DNA of 10,639 nt from Desulfobacterales bacterium (GTDB taxonomy: Bacteria > Desulfobacterota > Desulfobacteria > Desulfobacterales > 4be13), in NCBI GenBank assembly GCA_029934695.1, contig JAOZLU010000071.1, forward strand, positions 1 through 10,639, in the 5' to 3' direction. The notes below the pieces were generated by a model. That model worked only from the letters and a program-made list of their open reading frames with translations, ran no database searches and was not told where the DNA came from. Made by a program: the position numbers and the translations under genes. This document shows, in pieces, positions 5,465 through 10,639 of the stretch (the stretch's first letter is position 1; each line of letters starts with the position of its first letter).

Positions 5465-6415
5465 ATGATGTCACATTCTTTTAAGCCTATAGATATGGAT
5501 CGCCTTAAAACCTGTTCCATTTCAGAGCGGAAAAGCAAGGTCTCTGTGGATGATTTCGCAAACACCTGGAAAAAGGGGGGAAGCCTTAATCATTTCCTTG
5601 AGGGGCTTCCCAAGATTCTTGCTGCCGATGATATCCGGGAGGTCATATCTTCCATGGCATCGGCCTTTAAAAATAAGAAAACCGTCATGCTCGCGATGGG
5701 CGCGCATGTAATCAAAGTGGGACTGAATCCTGTTCTCATTGATCTGATGGAACAGGGGATCATCACGGCACTGGCAATGAACGGCGCAGGGATTATTCAC
5801 GATTTTGAACTTGCCATGACCGGCCAGACCTCGGAGGATGTGGCCGCGTCTCTCGGAGACGGCACGTTCGGCATGGCTCGTGAAACCGGAGAATTTTTAA
5901 GTGAGGCCATAAAAAAAGCAGGGCGGGAATCCCTCGGACTTGGCGAGGCGGTGGGGCTTTCCATCATTGAAAACAAGTTGCCTCTCATGGATAAAAGCAT
6001 TCTTGCCGCAGGCGCACGCCTTGGCATACCGGTCACAGTTCATATTGCCATCGGAACGGACATTATCCATATTCACCCCGGGTTTGACGCCAAAGATGCC
6101 GGCGGGGCCAGCCACAGAGATTTTCGGACTTTTGCCTCTGCTGTTGCCACGTTGGAAGGAGGGGTTTATCTGAATGTGGGATCAGCGGTGATACTCCCGG
6201 AAGTGTTTTTAAAGGCACTCACTCTTGTTCGCAATCTGGGGCATCAGGTGGAGAATTTTACGACGGTGAACATGGATTTTATCCGGCATTATCGGCCTGT
6301 GACCAATGTGGTGAACCGGCCCACATTCGGTGGCGGGAAGGGATTCAGTCTGGTGGGGCATCATGAGATTATGCTGCCGCTGATTGCCGCGGGGGTGATT
6401 GAGCAGACAGGCTGA
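5465..6415 (+). CDS. Deoxyhypusine-synthase-fold protein of unknown function
   Basis: A 316-aa soluble protein. The central and C-terminal parts resemble the NAD-binding fold of deoxyhypusine synthase and related proteins. KKTVMLAMGAHVIKVGL (71-87) leads to MNGAGIIHDFELAMTG (105-120), comparable to the family's AGG-xx-DF segment. Then IPVTVHIAIGTDIIHIHPG (188-206) and EGGVYLNVGSAVILPEVFLKA (231-251) parallel later strands. The end, HHEIMLPLIAAGVIEQ, parallels the eukaryotic C-terminus around FPLLVAETF. I see no counterpart to the catalytic lysine segment (SWGKIR-like), so true deoxyhypusine synthesis is unlikely; bacteria also lack eIF5A. A GAGAxH/DHD-like site with several His residues (T198-H205, H299, H300) could bind a cofactor or metal. 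Start ATG 5465 is followed by a second ATG at 5468; AGGA at 5455-5458 suits either. It appears to be a single-gene unit. The fold is moderately sure; the reaction is unknown. Confidence 0.8.
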   Translation: MMSHSFKPIDMDRLKTCSISERKSKVSVDDFANTWKKGGSLNHFLEGLPKILAADDIREVISSMASAFKNKKTVMLAMGAHVIKVGLNPVLIDLMEQGIITALAMNGAGIIHDFELAMTGQTSEDVAASLGDGTFGMARETGEFLSEAIKKAGRESLGLGEAVGLSIIENKLPLMDKSILAAGARLGIPVTVHIAIGTDIIHIHPGFDAKDAGGASHRDFRTFASAVATLEGGVYLNVGSAVILPEVFLKALTLVRNLGHQVENFTTVNMDFIRHYRPVTNVVNRPTFGGGKGFSLVGHHEIMLPLIAAGVIEQTG

Positions 6416-6422
6416 TCTGCTC
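6401..6422 (+). other. Stem-loop across the stop codon of the DHS-fold gene
   Basis: GAGCAGA (6401-6407) and TCTGCTC (6416-6422) form a perfect 7-bp stem, and the TGA stop codon (6413-6415) lies in its 8-base loop. There is no T-tract. It may protect the mRNA end or may be chance. Confidence 0.35.
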
Positions 6423-6578
6423 TGGTGGATTCTCAAGCGGAACCATGTAAATTTATTATTGCAAAATATACCTTGTAAATCAGCTTGTTCTGTGAATGAG
6501 CCAGTATTTCAGGGTTGAAATTTTAATAAGCGGTCTTATTTATATATCTTTATATGCCAGTTCAAAATGAACCGTTTC

Positions 6579-6604
6579 CCTGCCGGATTTGGCAATCCGG
6601 CAGG
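6579..6604. repeat. Perfect 11-bp hairpin with a 4-base loop
   Basis: CCTGCCGGATT (6579-6589) and AATCCGGCAGG (6594-6604) flank the loop TGGC. It is very GC-rich, but no T-tract follows. Its right arm overlaps the first unit of the tandem repeat at 6598-6642. Confidence 0.75.
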
Positions 6605-6642
6605 AGCAGTCAGAAGAGTTCGGCAGGAGCAGTCAGAGGGTT
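6598..6642. repeat. Two tandem copies of a 22/23-bp repeat
   Basis: A 23-bp unit at 6598-6620 and a 22-bp unit at 6621-6642 share the core CGGCAGGAGCAGTCAGA and end in GTT. A decayed relative of the core lies at 8006-8024, on the other side of the methyltransferase gene. Confidence 0.75.
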
Positions 6643-6655
6643 CGGTTTGCTGATA

Positions 6656-6712
6656 ATCATTAGATGGAAAATCCCCGGCCCCTTTCGCAAACGGGAGTTT
6701 CCATCTAATGAT
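6656..6712. repeat. Long perfect inverted repeat (15-bp arms)
   Basis: ATCATTAGATGGAAA (6656-6670) is exactly inverted at 6698-6712. After one mismatch the stem continues four more pairs inward (TCCC 6672-6675 with GGGA 6693-6696). The 27-base interior is GC-rich in contrast to the AT-rich arms. It could be a dispersed palindrome, a tiny non-autonomous element, or the operator or attenuator region of a following gene; nothing decides between these. Confidence 0.75.
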
Positions 6713-6754
6713 AATGTTAGGCAATTAAAAACATAAATGATGAAGGAATAAATT

Positions 6755-6790
6755 ATGAGCAAAAGAATAGCCATGTTTAATCATAGATGA
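6755..6790 (+). CDS. Possible 11-codon leader ORF or gene remnant
   Basis: ATG 6755 is preceded by AAGGA (6743-6747) at a usable 7-base distance and reads MSKRIAMFNHR before TGA 6788-6790. The next small ORF starts one base later in another frame. It is either a short leader or the N-terminus of a gene broken by a one-base indel. Confidence 0.25.
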   Translation: MSKRIAMFNHR

Positions 6791-6791
6791 A

Positions 6792-6902
6792 ATGTTCGGA
6801 CATGTTGATACGGTTTTAGAGCAGGACCACAAGAAAAGAGATGAATTCAATCAGACATTCTCCTGCTTAACCGATAAAATTATAAGCTTGACAAATGATT
6901 AG
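6792..6902 (+). CDS. Possible 36-aa small protein or C-terminal remnant
   Basis: ATG 6792 follows the previous ORF's stop by one base (TGA-A-ATG), an arrangement that allows re-initiation. The product reads like real protein: acidic and basic helical residues (VDTVLEQDHKKRDEFNQ) ending KIISLTND. It has no ribosome site of its own. It may be a genuine small coupled ORF, or it and the 11-codon ORF may be two halves of one decayed gene. I do not recognise it. Confidence 0.3.
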   Translation: MFGHVDTVLEQDHKKRDEFNQTFSCLTDKIISLTND

Positions 6903-6928
6903 AGCAATTCAAATCAAACATTCAAAGA

Positions 6929-7900
6929 GTGAGAAATTTGTCACATCCTATGCCGGCAAAAAAGATGAAATCAAAATTTGTGCAGGCACTCCCTTTTGAA
7001 ATACCGATGAAGGGTGAACAACTGTCAGCGACAGATGATGCATCCTTTTTTCCTGTTTATAAAAGTAAGGGCAATGTACTGTATGAGGGAGACAGTCTCG
7101 AATGGCTGAAAAGTCTTGAAAGCGAAGCAGTTGATCTCATTTTTGCTGATCCGCCGTACAATATAAAAAAAGCTGACTGGGACAAATTTGAAAGTCAGGA
7201 GAAATATGTTGAATGGTCAATGAGATGGATTGAGGAGGCTGCCCGAATTTTAAAGGAAACAGGAACTCTATATATATGCGGGTTTTCAGAAATTCTGGCT
7301 GATCTGAAACATCCGTCCATGAAATATTTCAAAGGGTGCAAGTGGACAGTCTGGTATTATAAGAACAAAGCGAATTTGGGAAAAGACTGGGGACGGTCAC
7401 ACGAAAGTATTCTTCATCTCAGAAAAAGCAGAAAATTCACAATGAATATTGATGATGTGAGAATTCCCTACGGGAGGCACACGCTGAAATACCCTTCTCA
7501 TCCGCAGGCGGAGACGAGTCAGTATGGTAACGGGAAACGAAAAGATATTTGGACACCGCATCCCCGGGGAGCAAAACCCAAAGATGTTCTCGAAGTTCCG
7601 ACAACCTGCAACGGCATGGGAGAAAAGACACCTCATCCCACACAAAAACCGGAGGAGTTGTTAAGGAGGCTTGTGCTTGCCTCCTCAAATGAGAATGACC
7701 TGGTGGCTGACCCGTTTTCCGGTTCCGGAACAACTCTTGTTGTTGCCGAACAGTTGGGTCGCAGGTGGCTCGGCTGTGACCTTTCCCGTGAATACAACAA
7801 ATGGGCAGTTGGGCGTTTGGAAAATATTGCATACAAGACAAAAGAGGAATGGATTGCCCTTGACAGAGCAAATGACAACAGAAGGAACTCAATCAGATGA
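6929..7900 (+). CDS. Solitary DNA methyltransferase, beta class, DPPY type
   Basis: A 323-aa enzyme that should transfer a methyl group from S-adenosylmethionine to an exocyclic amino group in DNA. The catalytic motif IV DPPY is at 74-77 (FADPPYNIKKADWD). Motif I, DPFSGSGTT, is at 261-269 near the C-terminus, preceded by HPTQKP at 236-241. The order IV, then target region, then I defines the beta class; DPPY most often goes with N6-adenine methylation. The start is uncertain: GTG 6929, TTG 6938, ATG 6950 and ATG 6965 are all in frame and none has a strong ribosome site. The conserved block begins only around residue 50 (VLYEGDSLEWL). No restriction endonuclease is adjacent, so it is an orphan methylase, a remnant of a restriction-modification pair, or part of a mobile cassette; related repeats at 6598-6642 and 8006-8024 bracket it. 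Target sequence cannot be read. Confidence 0.92.
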   Translation: MRNLSHPMPAKKMKSKFVQALPFEIPMKGEQLSATDDASFFPVYKSKGNVLYEGDSLEWLKSLESEAVDLIFADPPYNIKKADWDKFESQEKYVEWSMRWIEEAARILKETGTLYICGFSEILADLKHPSMKYFKGCKWTVWYYKNKANLGKDWGRSHESILHLRKSRKFTMNIDDVRIPYGRHTLKYPSHPQAETSQYGNGKRKDIWTPHPRGAKPKDVLEVPTTCNGMGEKTPHPTQKPEELLRRLVLASSNENDLVADPFSGSGTTLVVAEQLGRRWLGCDLSREYNKWAVGRLENIAYKTKEEWIALDRANDNRRNSIR

Positions 7901-7934
7901 ATTATCAGGTCATCCCGTAAACAAATTTCTGTAT

Positions 7935-7963
7935 TTGTCAGCATATTCACCTGTAACAATGAT
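7935..7963 (+). promoter_or_regulatory. Possible promoter for pyrD
   Basis: TTGTCA (7935-7940, 5 of 6 matches) and AATGAT (7958-7963, 4 of 6) are separated by 17 bases, between the methyltransferase stop and pyrD. The leader would be about 100 bases and would include both repeats at 8006-8047. Confidence 0.35.
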
Positions 7964-8005
7964 AGGGAGCGAATGCCGAATTGCAGCGTGAAAATAAGAA
8001 GCTGT

Positions 8006-8024
8006 GCCAGGACCAGTCAGAGGG
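8006..8024. repeat. Decayed copy of the 6598-6642 repeat
   Basis: GCCAGGACCAGTCAGAGGG matches the repeat core at 6622-6640 in 17 of 19 positions, same strand, about 1.4 kb away across the methyltransferase gene. Confidence 0.5.
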
Positions 8025-8026
8025 AG

Positions 8027-8047
8027 TTTCAACTTTTAACTTTCCAC
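8027..8047. repeat. AAAGTT-type heptads, reverse orientation
   Basis: The units TTTCAAC, TTTTAAC and TTTCCAC are 7 bp each. Their complement contains AAAGTTA and AAAGTTG, the same family as the array at 5144-5171. They occupy the DNA 24-44 bases before the pyrD start. Confidence 0.55.
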
Positions 8048-8070
8048 CTTATAAATTTAGACTTGCATTT

Positions 8071-8988
8071 ATGAAACATCCTGATCTTCAAGTGAATATT
8101 GGCGGAATAAAACTGAAAAATCCCGTGATGACCGCATCCGGCACTTTCGGATATGGCCGTGAGTTTGAGGACCTGGTTGACCTGAACCGCGTCGGAGCAA
8201 TTATTGTAAAGGGCCTGTCCTTAGCACCTTCCAAGGGAAATCCCCCCCCGAGAATTGCTGAAACCCCTTGCGGCATGTTGAATGCCATCGGCCTTGAAAA
8301 TGTCGGCATTGAGGCGTTTGAGAAAGAAAAACTCCCGTTTTTGGAAAAACTTTCAACGCCGGTGCTGGCAAACATCTACGGAAAAAACATTGGGGAATAT
8401 GCGAAACTGGCAGAGCGAATTGATCAGATTGAGGGCATATCAGGTATTGAAATCAATATCTCATGTCCGAACGTCAAATCAGGCGGAATCGCCTTTGGCG
8501 TTGATGGCGGTGTCGCCAATGAGGTTGTCAGGGCAGTCAGAAACAGAACAGGCAAACCGCTGATGGTCAAGCTTTCTCCCAACGTCACCGACATCACGGA
8601 AATTGCCCTGAGCGTGGAAGACGCGGGCGCGGACTCCCTGTCACTGATCAACACGATCACCGGCATGGCCATTGACATTGAAACCCGGCATCCAAAGCTT
8701 GCAAATATCACTGGCGGACTTTCCGGACCGGCAATCAGGCCTGTTGCTCTCAGGATGGTCTGGCAGGTGGTTCAATGTGTAAAAATTCCGGTGATCGGTA
8801 TCGGAGGGATTATGACAGCAGATGACGCACTGGAGTTTCTGATTGCCGGTGCCGCGGCTGTTCAGATCGGCACGGCCAATTTTGTGAATCCCCGTGCGAC
8901 AACGGATATTATAGAAGGTATTGAAGCGTTTTTGGCAAAAAGAGAAATTCCCAGCGTAACGAATATTATTGGGACGTTGGAAGTTTGA
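8071..8988 (+). CDS. pyrD: Dihydroorotate dehydrogenase, catalytic subunit, class 1B
   Basis: Oxidises dihydroorotate to orotate in pyrimidine synthesis using FMN in a cytosolic TIM barrel. From ATG 8071 the protein is 305 aa, the normal length. The frame is open back to a TTG at 7981, but those 30 residues come from repeat DNA. Class 1B signs: ASGTFGYG (22-29), VKGLS with FMN-contacting K47, NAIGLEN (71-77), and the catalytic base C132 in NISCPNVKSGG (class 2 enzymes use Ser). VKLSPNV and IGIGGI follow towards the C-terminus. Class 1B enzymes normally work with PyrK, an FAD/2Fe-2S subunit that passes electrons to NAD; pyrK often lies next to pyrD but is absent here, so it must be elsewhere. 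No good ribosome site precedes ATG 8071. The next gene starts 72 bases later and may share the transcript. Confidence 0.95.
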   Translation: MKHPDLQVNIGGIKLKNPVMTASGTFGYGREFEDLVDLNRVGAIIVKGLSLAPSKGNPPPRIAETPCGMLNAIGLENVGIEAFEKEKLPFLEKLSTPVLANIYGKNIGEYAKLAERIDQIEGISGIEINISCPNVKSGGIAFGVDGGVANEVVRAVRNRTGKPLMVKLSPNVTDITEIALSVEDAGADSLSLINTITGMAIDIETRHPKLANITGGLSGPAIRPVALRMVWQVVQCVKIPVIGIGGIMTADDALEFLIAGAAAVQIGTANFVNPRATTDIIEGIEAFLAKREIPSVTNIIGTLEV

Positions 8989-9060
8989 CAAGACAGAAAG
9001 CAGAGGACAGGGATATATCACCTGACTGTCTCCGTACTCTGCATTGAGGGAGGTAAAAGC

Positions 9061-9426
9061 ATGGCGCAGGAAAATGATATTGTATTGGTATATTTTGAGG
9101 ACAGTCCTCTTACTTTTGCCAGAATAGAATCAATATCTTCGGATATGAAAAGAGACTGGTATCATGTAAAGCTGCTTATTCTCCAGGTGCCGATTCATGC
9201 GGTGACATGGATATTAAAAGACATTTACATTGATGGTGAGGAGTTCACCATGAATGGAAAAAGAATGCGAATGGAACTTGTGGTTTGCCCGGAAGATACT
9301 GAAATATCCGATGACCAGGAAGAACAAGCTGTTGAGCAACCTGTTGAACAACCAAAAGAGTTTGAAGGTACAAACGTCATATCTTTTGCAAGCCATAAGA
9401 AAAAAAAGGTGGCCCGGAAGAAGTAA
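9061..9426 (+). CDS. Unknown 121-aa protein with acidic middle and lysine-rich tail
   Basis: A small soluble protein I do not recognise. Residues 1-78 look like a compact beta-rich domain (IVLVYFEDSPLTFARIESI, WYHVKLLILQVP, AVTWILKDIYIDG). Residues 79-107 are an acidic Gln/Glu linker (EEQAVEQPVEQPKE). The tail is strongly basic (HKKKKVARKK), which could contact nucleic acid. The start is well supported: GAGGGAGG at 9046-9053 lies 7 bases before ATG 9061, the best ribosome site in the window. It follows pyrD closely on the same strand, possibly in one transcript. The two-domain layout is seen directly; any RNA or DNA binding is inferred only from charge. Confidence 0.8.
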   Translation: MAQENDIVLVYFEDSPLTFARIESISSDMKRDWYHVKLLILQVPIHAVTWILKDIYIDGEEFTMNGKRMRMELVVCPEDTEISDDQEEQAVEQPVEQPKEFEGTNVISFASHKKKKVARKK

Positions 9427-9432
9427 TGATGA

Positions 9433-9468
9433 ATCCCGTTCAGTCCCCCGAATATCAGGAACGGGGAT
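9433..9468 (+). other. Hairpin after the 121-aa gene
   Basis: ATCCCGTTC (9433-9441) pairs with GAACGGGGAT (9459-9468) with one bulged G. It starts 7 bases after the stop codon. No T-tract follows, so termination is doubtful. Confidence 0.35.
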
Positions 9469-9503
9469 GCTACTGAACCGTACATTTACGGCAGATGGAC
9501 TTT

Positions 9504-9534
9504 GTAGGGTGGGTGCAGCGAAGCGGATCCCACC
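9504..9534 (+). repeat. GTAG-type REP-like element, copy 1
   Basis: It begins GTAG and continues with a palindrome: GGTGGG (9508-9513) and CCCACC (9529-9534) around a GCGAAGC centre. A GTAG or GGAG tetranucleotide beside a stem-loop is the hallmark of REP elements moved by RAYT (TnpA-REP) transposases. It ends 36 bases before the dus start. Confidence 0.6.
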
Positions 9535-9569
9535 TTATGGGAATTCTTCAGCAAAATTTCAATATACAA

Positions 9570-10544
9570 ATGAAAATCAATTCACTTCAACTTGAAAACA
9601 TTACAGTGTTGGCCCCGCTCGCAGGCATTACCAATCTGCCTTTCCGGCTCATTGTAAAAGAGATGGGATGCGCGCTGGTATATTCCGAGATGGTCAGTGC
9701 CAACGGTCTCCTCCATAAATCCAGGAAAACTGAGCAGCTTCTCGACAGTGCGTCCGAAGAGAGACCGATGTCTGTTCAACTGTTCGGATCGGAGCCTTCG
9801 ATTGTGGCGGATGCAGCAGCAATGGTGGAATCTTCAGGAGCGGATATCATTGATATCAATTTTGGCTGCTCGGTCAGAAAGGTCGTCAGGACAGGTTCCG
9901 GTGTCGCTCTGATGAGAGAGCCTGAAAAAGCAGAGGCGTTGCTGCATGCGGTTCGGAGAGCCGTCAGCATTCCTCTGACCATAAAAATCAGAACCGGATG
10001 GGACAGCTCCGGGAGTCAGGCTTTCAGAATCGCAAAAATCGCAGAATCATGCGGTGTGGATGCTATTGCCGTGCATCCGAGAACCGCATCACAGGGATTT
10101 GGCGGCACTGCGGACTGGTCCCTCATCGCCGCAATAAAGAAGATGCTTACCATACCGGTTATCGGAAACGGCGATATTGTAACTCCGGAAGACGCACTCA
10201 GAATGAAAAATGAAACCGGATGCGATGCGGTGATGATTGGAAGGGCTGGCATTGGAAATCCGTGGATATTTTCCCAAGTGCTGTCTCTTATGAGAGGGGA
10301 AACTGTGGCTCCGGTGGACCTTTCCCTGCGCTGTGAAATTATGATACGGTATCTTAAAGTCTCAGTAAATTATTTCGGGGAAAAACACGCGTGCTACATG
10401 ATGCGCAGCCGTCTTTGCTGGTTTACGAAAGGACTTCCCTACAACAGCAGTTTTCGTGAATCCATCAAGCGGATATCGTCTGAAGATGAAGCAACGGAGA
10501 TGATAAGAGTGTATATGAATTCTCTGGGCAATGTAGGAATGTAG
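9570..10544 (+). CDS. dus: tRNA-dihydrouridine synthase, DusB-like
   Basis: Reduces specific uridines in tRNA D-loops to dihydrouridine, using FMN and NADPH. From ATG 9570 the protein is 325 aa (MKINSLQLENITVLAPLAG), the usual Dus start. The frame is open to 9495, but that part encodes the REP-like element. Motifs: APLAGITNLPFR at 14-25, EMVSANGLL, the catalytic Cys C100 in FGCSVRKV with GSG following, KIRTGW (139-144), HPRT (169-172, usually HGRT), GNGDI (199-203) and GRAGIGNPW (224-232). The C-terminal helical tRNA-binding domain contains CYMMRSRLCWFTKGLP. The catalytic segment reads GCSV where most family members have GCPV; the Cys is kept. There is no clear ribosome site before ATG 9570. 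The stop codon TAG (10542-10544) is part of the GTAG of the downstream REP-like element, so the last residues may have been set by that insertion. Confidence 0.93.
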   Translation: MKINSLQLENITVLAPLAGITNLPFRLIVKEMGCALVYSEMVSANGLLHKSRKTEQLLDSASEERPMSVQLFGSEPSIVADAAAMVESSGADIIDINFGCSVRKVVRTGSGVALMREPEKAEALLHAVRRAVSIPLTIKIRTGWDSSGSQAFRIAKIAESCGVDAIAVHPRTASQGFGGTADWSLIAAIKKMLTIPVIGNGDIVTPEDALRMKNETGCDAVMIGRAGIGNPWIFSQVLSLMRGETVAPVDLSLRCEIMIRYLKVSVNYFGEKHACYMMRSRLCWFTKGLPYNSSFRESIKRISSEDEATEMIRVYMNSLGNVGM

Positions 10545-10571
10545 GGTGGGTGTAGCGAAGCGGAACCCACC
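10541..10571 (+). repeat. GTAG-type REP-like element, copy 2
   Basis: Nearly identical to copy 1 (two differing bases of 31) and in the same orientation. GGTGGGT (10545-10551) pairs with ACCCACC (10565-10571). Its GTAG contains the dus stop codon. The two copies start 1037 bp apart and bracket dus. Confidence 0.65.
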
Positions 10572-10639
10572 ATTTTCCGAAATCGAACCCACCATTTTCC
10601 GAAATCGAACCCACCATTTTCCGAAATCGAACCCACCAT
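10564..10639. repeat. 22-bp tandem array, running off the window
   Basis: Three full identical units (10564-10585, 10586-10607, 10608-10629) and 10 bases of a fourth. Each begins AACCCACC, the 3' end of the REP-like element, and continues CATTTTCCGAAATCG, which contains the small palindrome TTTCCGAAA-like core (TTCCGAA). The exact identity suggests recent expansion. Confidence 0.9.

Larger units (their letters stand above)
6416..6928. other. Spacer with a composite repeat element and two tiny ORFs
   Basis: 6423-6578 is plain AT-rich DNA in which I see nothing firm. 6579-6722 holds two strong palindromes with a 22/23-bp tandem repeat between them. 6755-6902 holds two very small ORFs described separately. 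6903-6928 has no feature. Confidence 0.6.

Noticed and set aside
6716..6722. GTTAGGC, matching the integron attC core-site consensus (GTTRRRY), beside the long inverted repeat
   Set aside because: No matching RYYYAAC site begins the element and the inverted repeat lies inside rather than including the core, so an attC site is not supported.
8985..8990. Perfect TTGACA at the pyrD stop codon as a -35 box for the 121-aa gene
   Set aside because: No acceptable -10 box lies 16-18 bases away; the nearest TATA-like bases are over 20 bases off.
9495..9569. Longer N-terminus for dus (25 more residues)
   Set aside because: It is encoded by the REP-like element, and the family normally starts at the MKIN-type sequence of ATG 9570.

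Overview
The window looks like a chromosomal stretch of an anaerobic Desulfobacterota-type bacterium (sulfate-reducer-like deltaproteobacterium). This is an inference from three things: a small acidic 2[4Fe-4S] ferredoxin, a class 1B dihydroorotate dehydrogenase, and many repeat-built intergenic regions. No marker gene fixes the genus. Every convincing gene is on the + strand, but genes are separated by long repeat-rich spacers, so most look like single-gene units rather than one operon.

Layout. 1-487: two small overlapping genes, an unknown protein cut by the window edge and a BolA-like protein whose frame seems broken by an AG-repeat slip. 488-919: spacer with a nested palindrome, a possible promoter and a CGTG-type palindrome. 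920-3202: a cysteine-synthase/cysteinyl-tRNA-synthetase fusion, the most unusual gene here. Its synthetase half keeps the zinc and cysteine ligands but has lost both ATP-site signatures (HIGH and KMSKS). 3203-3576: three tandem units of about 115 bp, each a long hairpin. 3603-4598: an unknown 331-aa protein with two heptanucleotide repeat arrays translated inside it. 4785-4973: ferredoxin with a good terminator. 5027-5464: spacer with heptad and CGTG-type repeats. 5465-6415: a deoxyhypusine-synthase-fold protein of unknown function. 6416-6928: a composite of palindromes and tandem repeats plus two tiny ORFs. 6929-7900: a solitary beta-class DNA methyltransferase. 8071-8988: pyrD (class 1B). 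9061-9426: a small unknown protein with an acidic middle and a lysine-rich tail. 9570-10544: a DusB-like tRNA-dihydrouridine synthase, flanked by two direct GTAG-type REP-like elements. The second element supplies the dus stop codon and runs into a 22-bp tandem array that leaves the window.

Functionally the genes are mixed: cysteine and tRNA metabolism, electron transfer, pyrimidine synthesis, tRNA modification and DNA methylation. I see no defence island, CRISPR array, tRNA, rRNA, transposase or integrase gene. The most distinctive signals are the fusion enzyme with its selectively decayed motifs and the layered repeats: 9-bp-periodic CGTG/TGTG hairpins, 7-bp arrays both inside and between genes, and REP-like elements. 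All family assignments are from reading motifs by eye; no database search was run.
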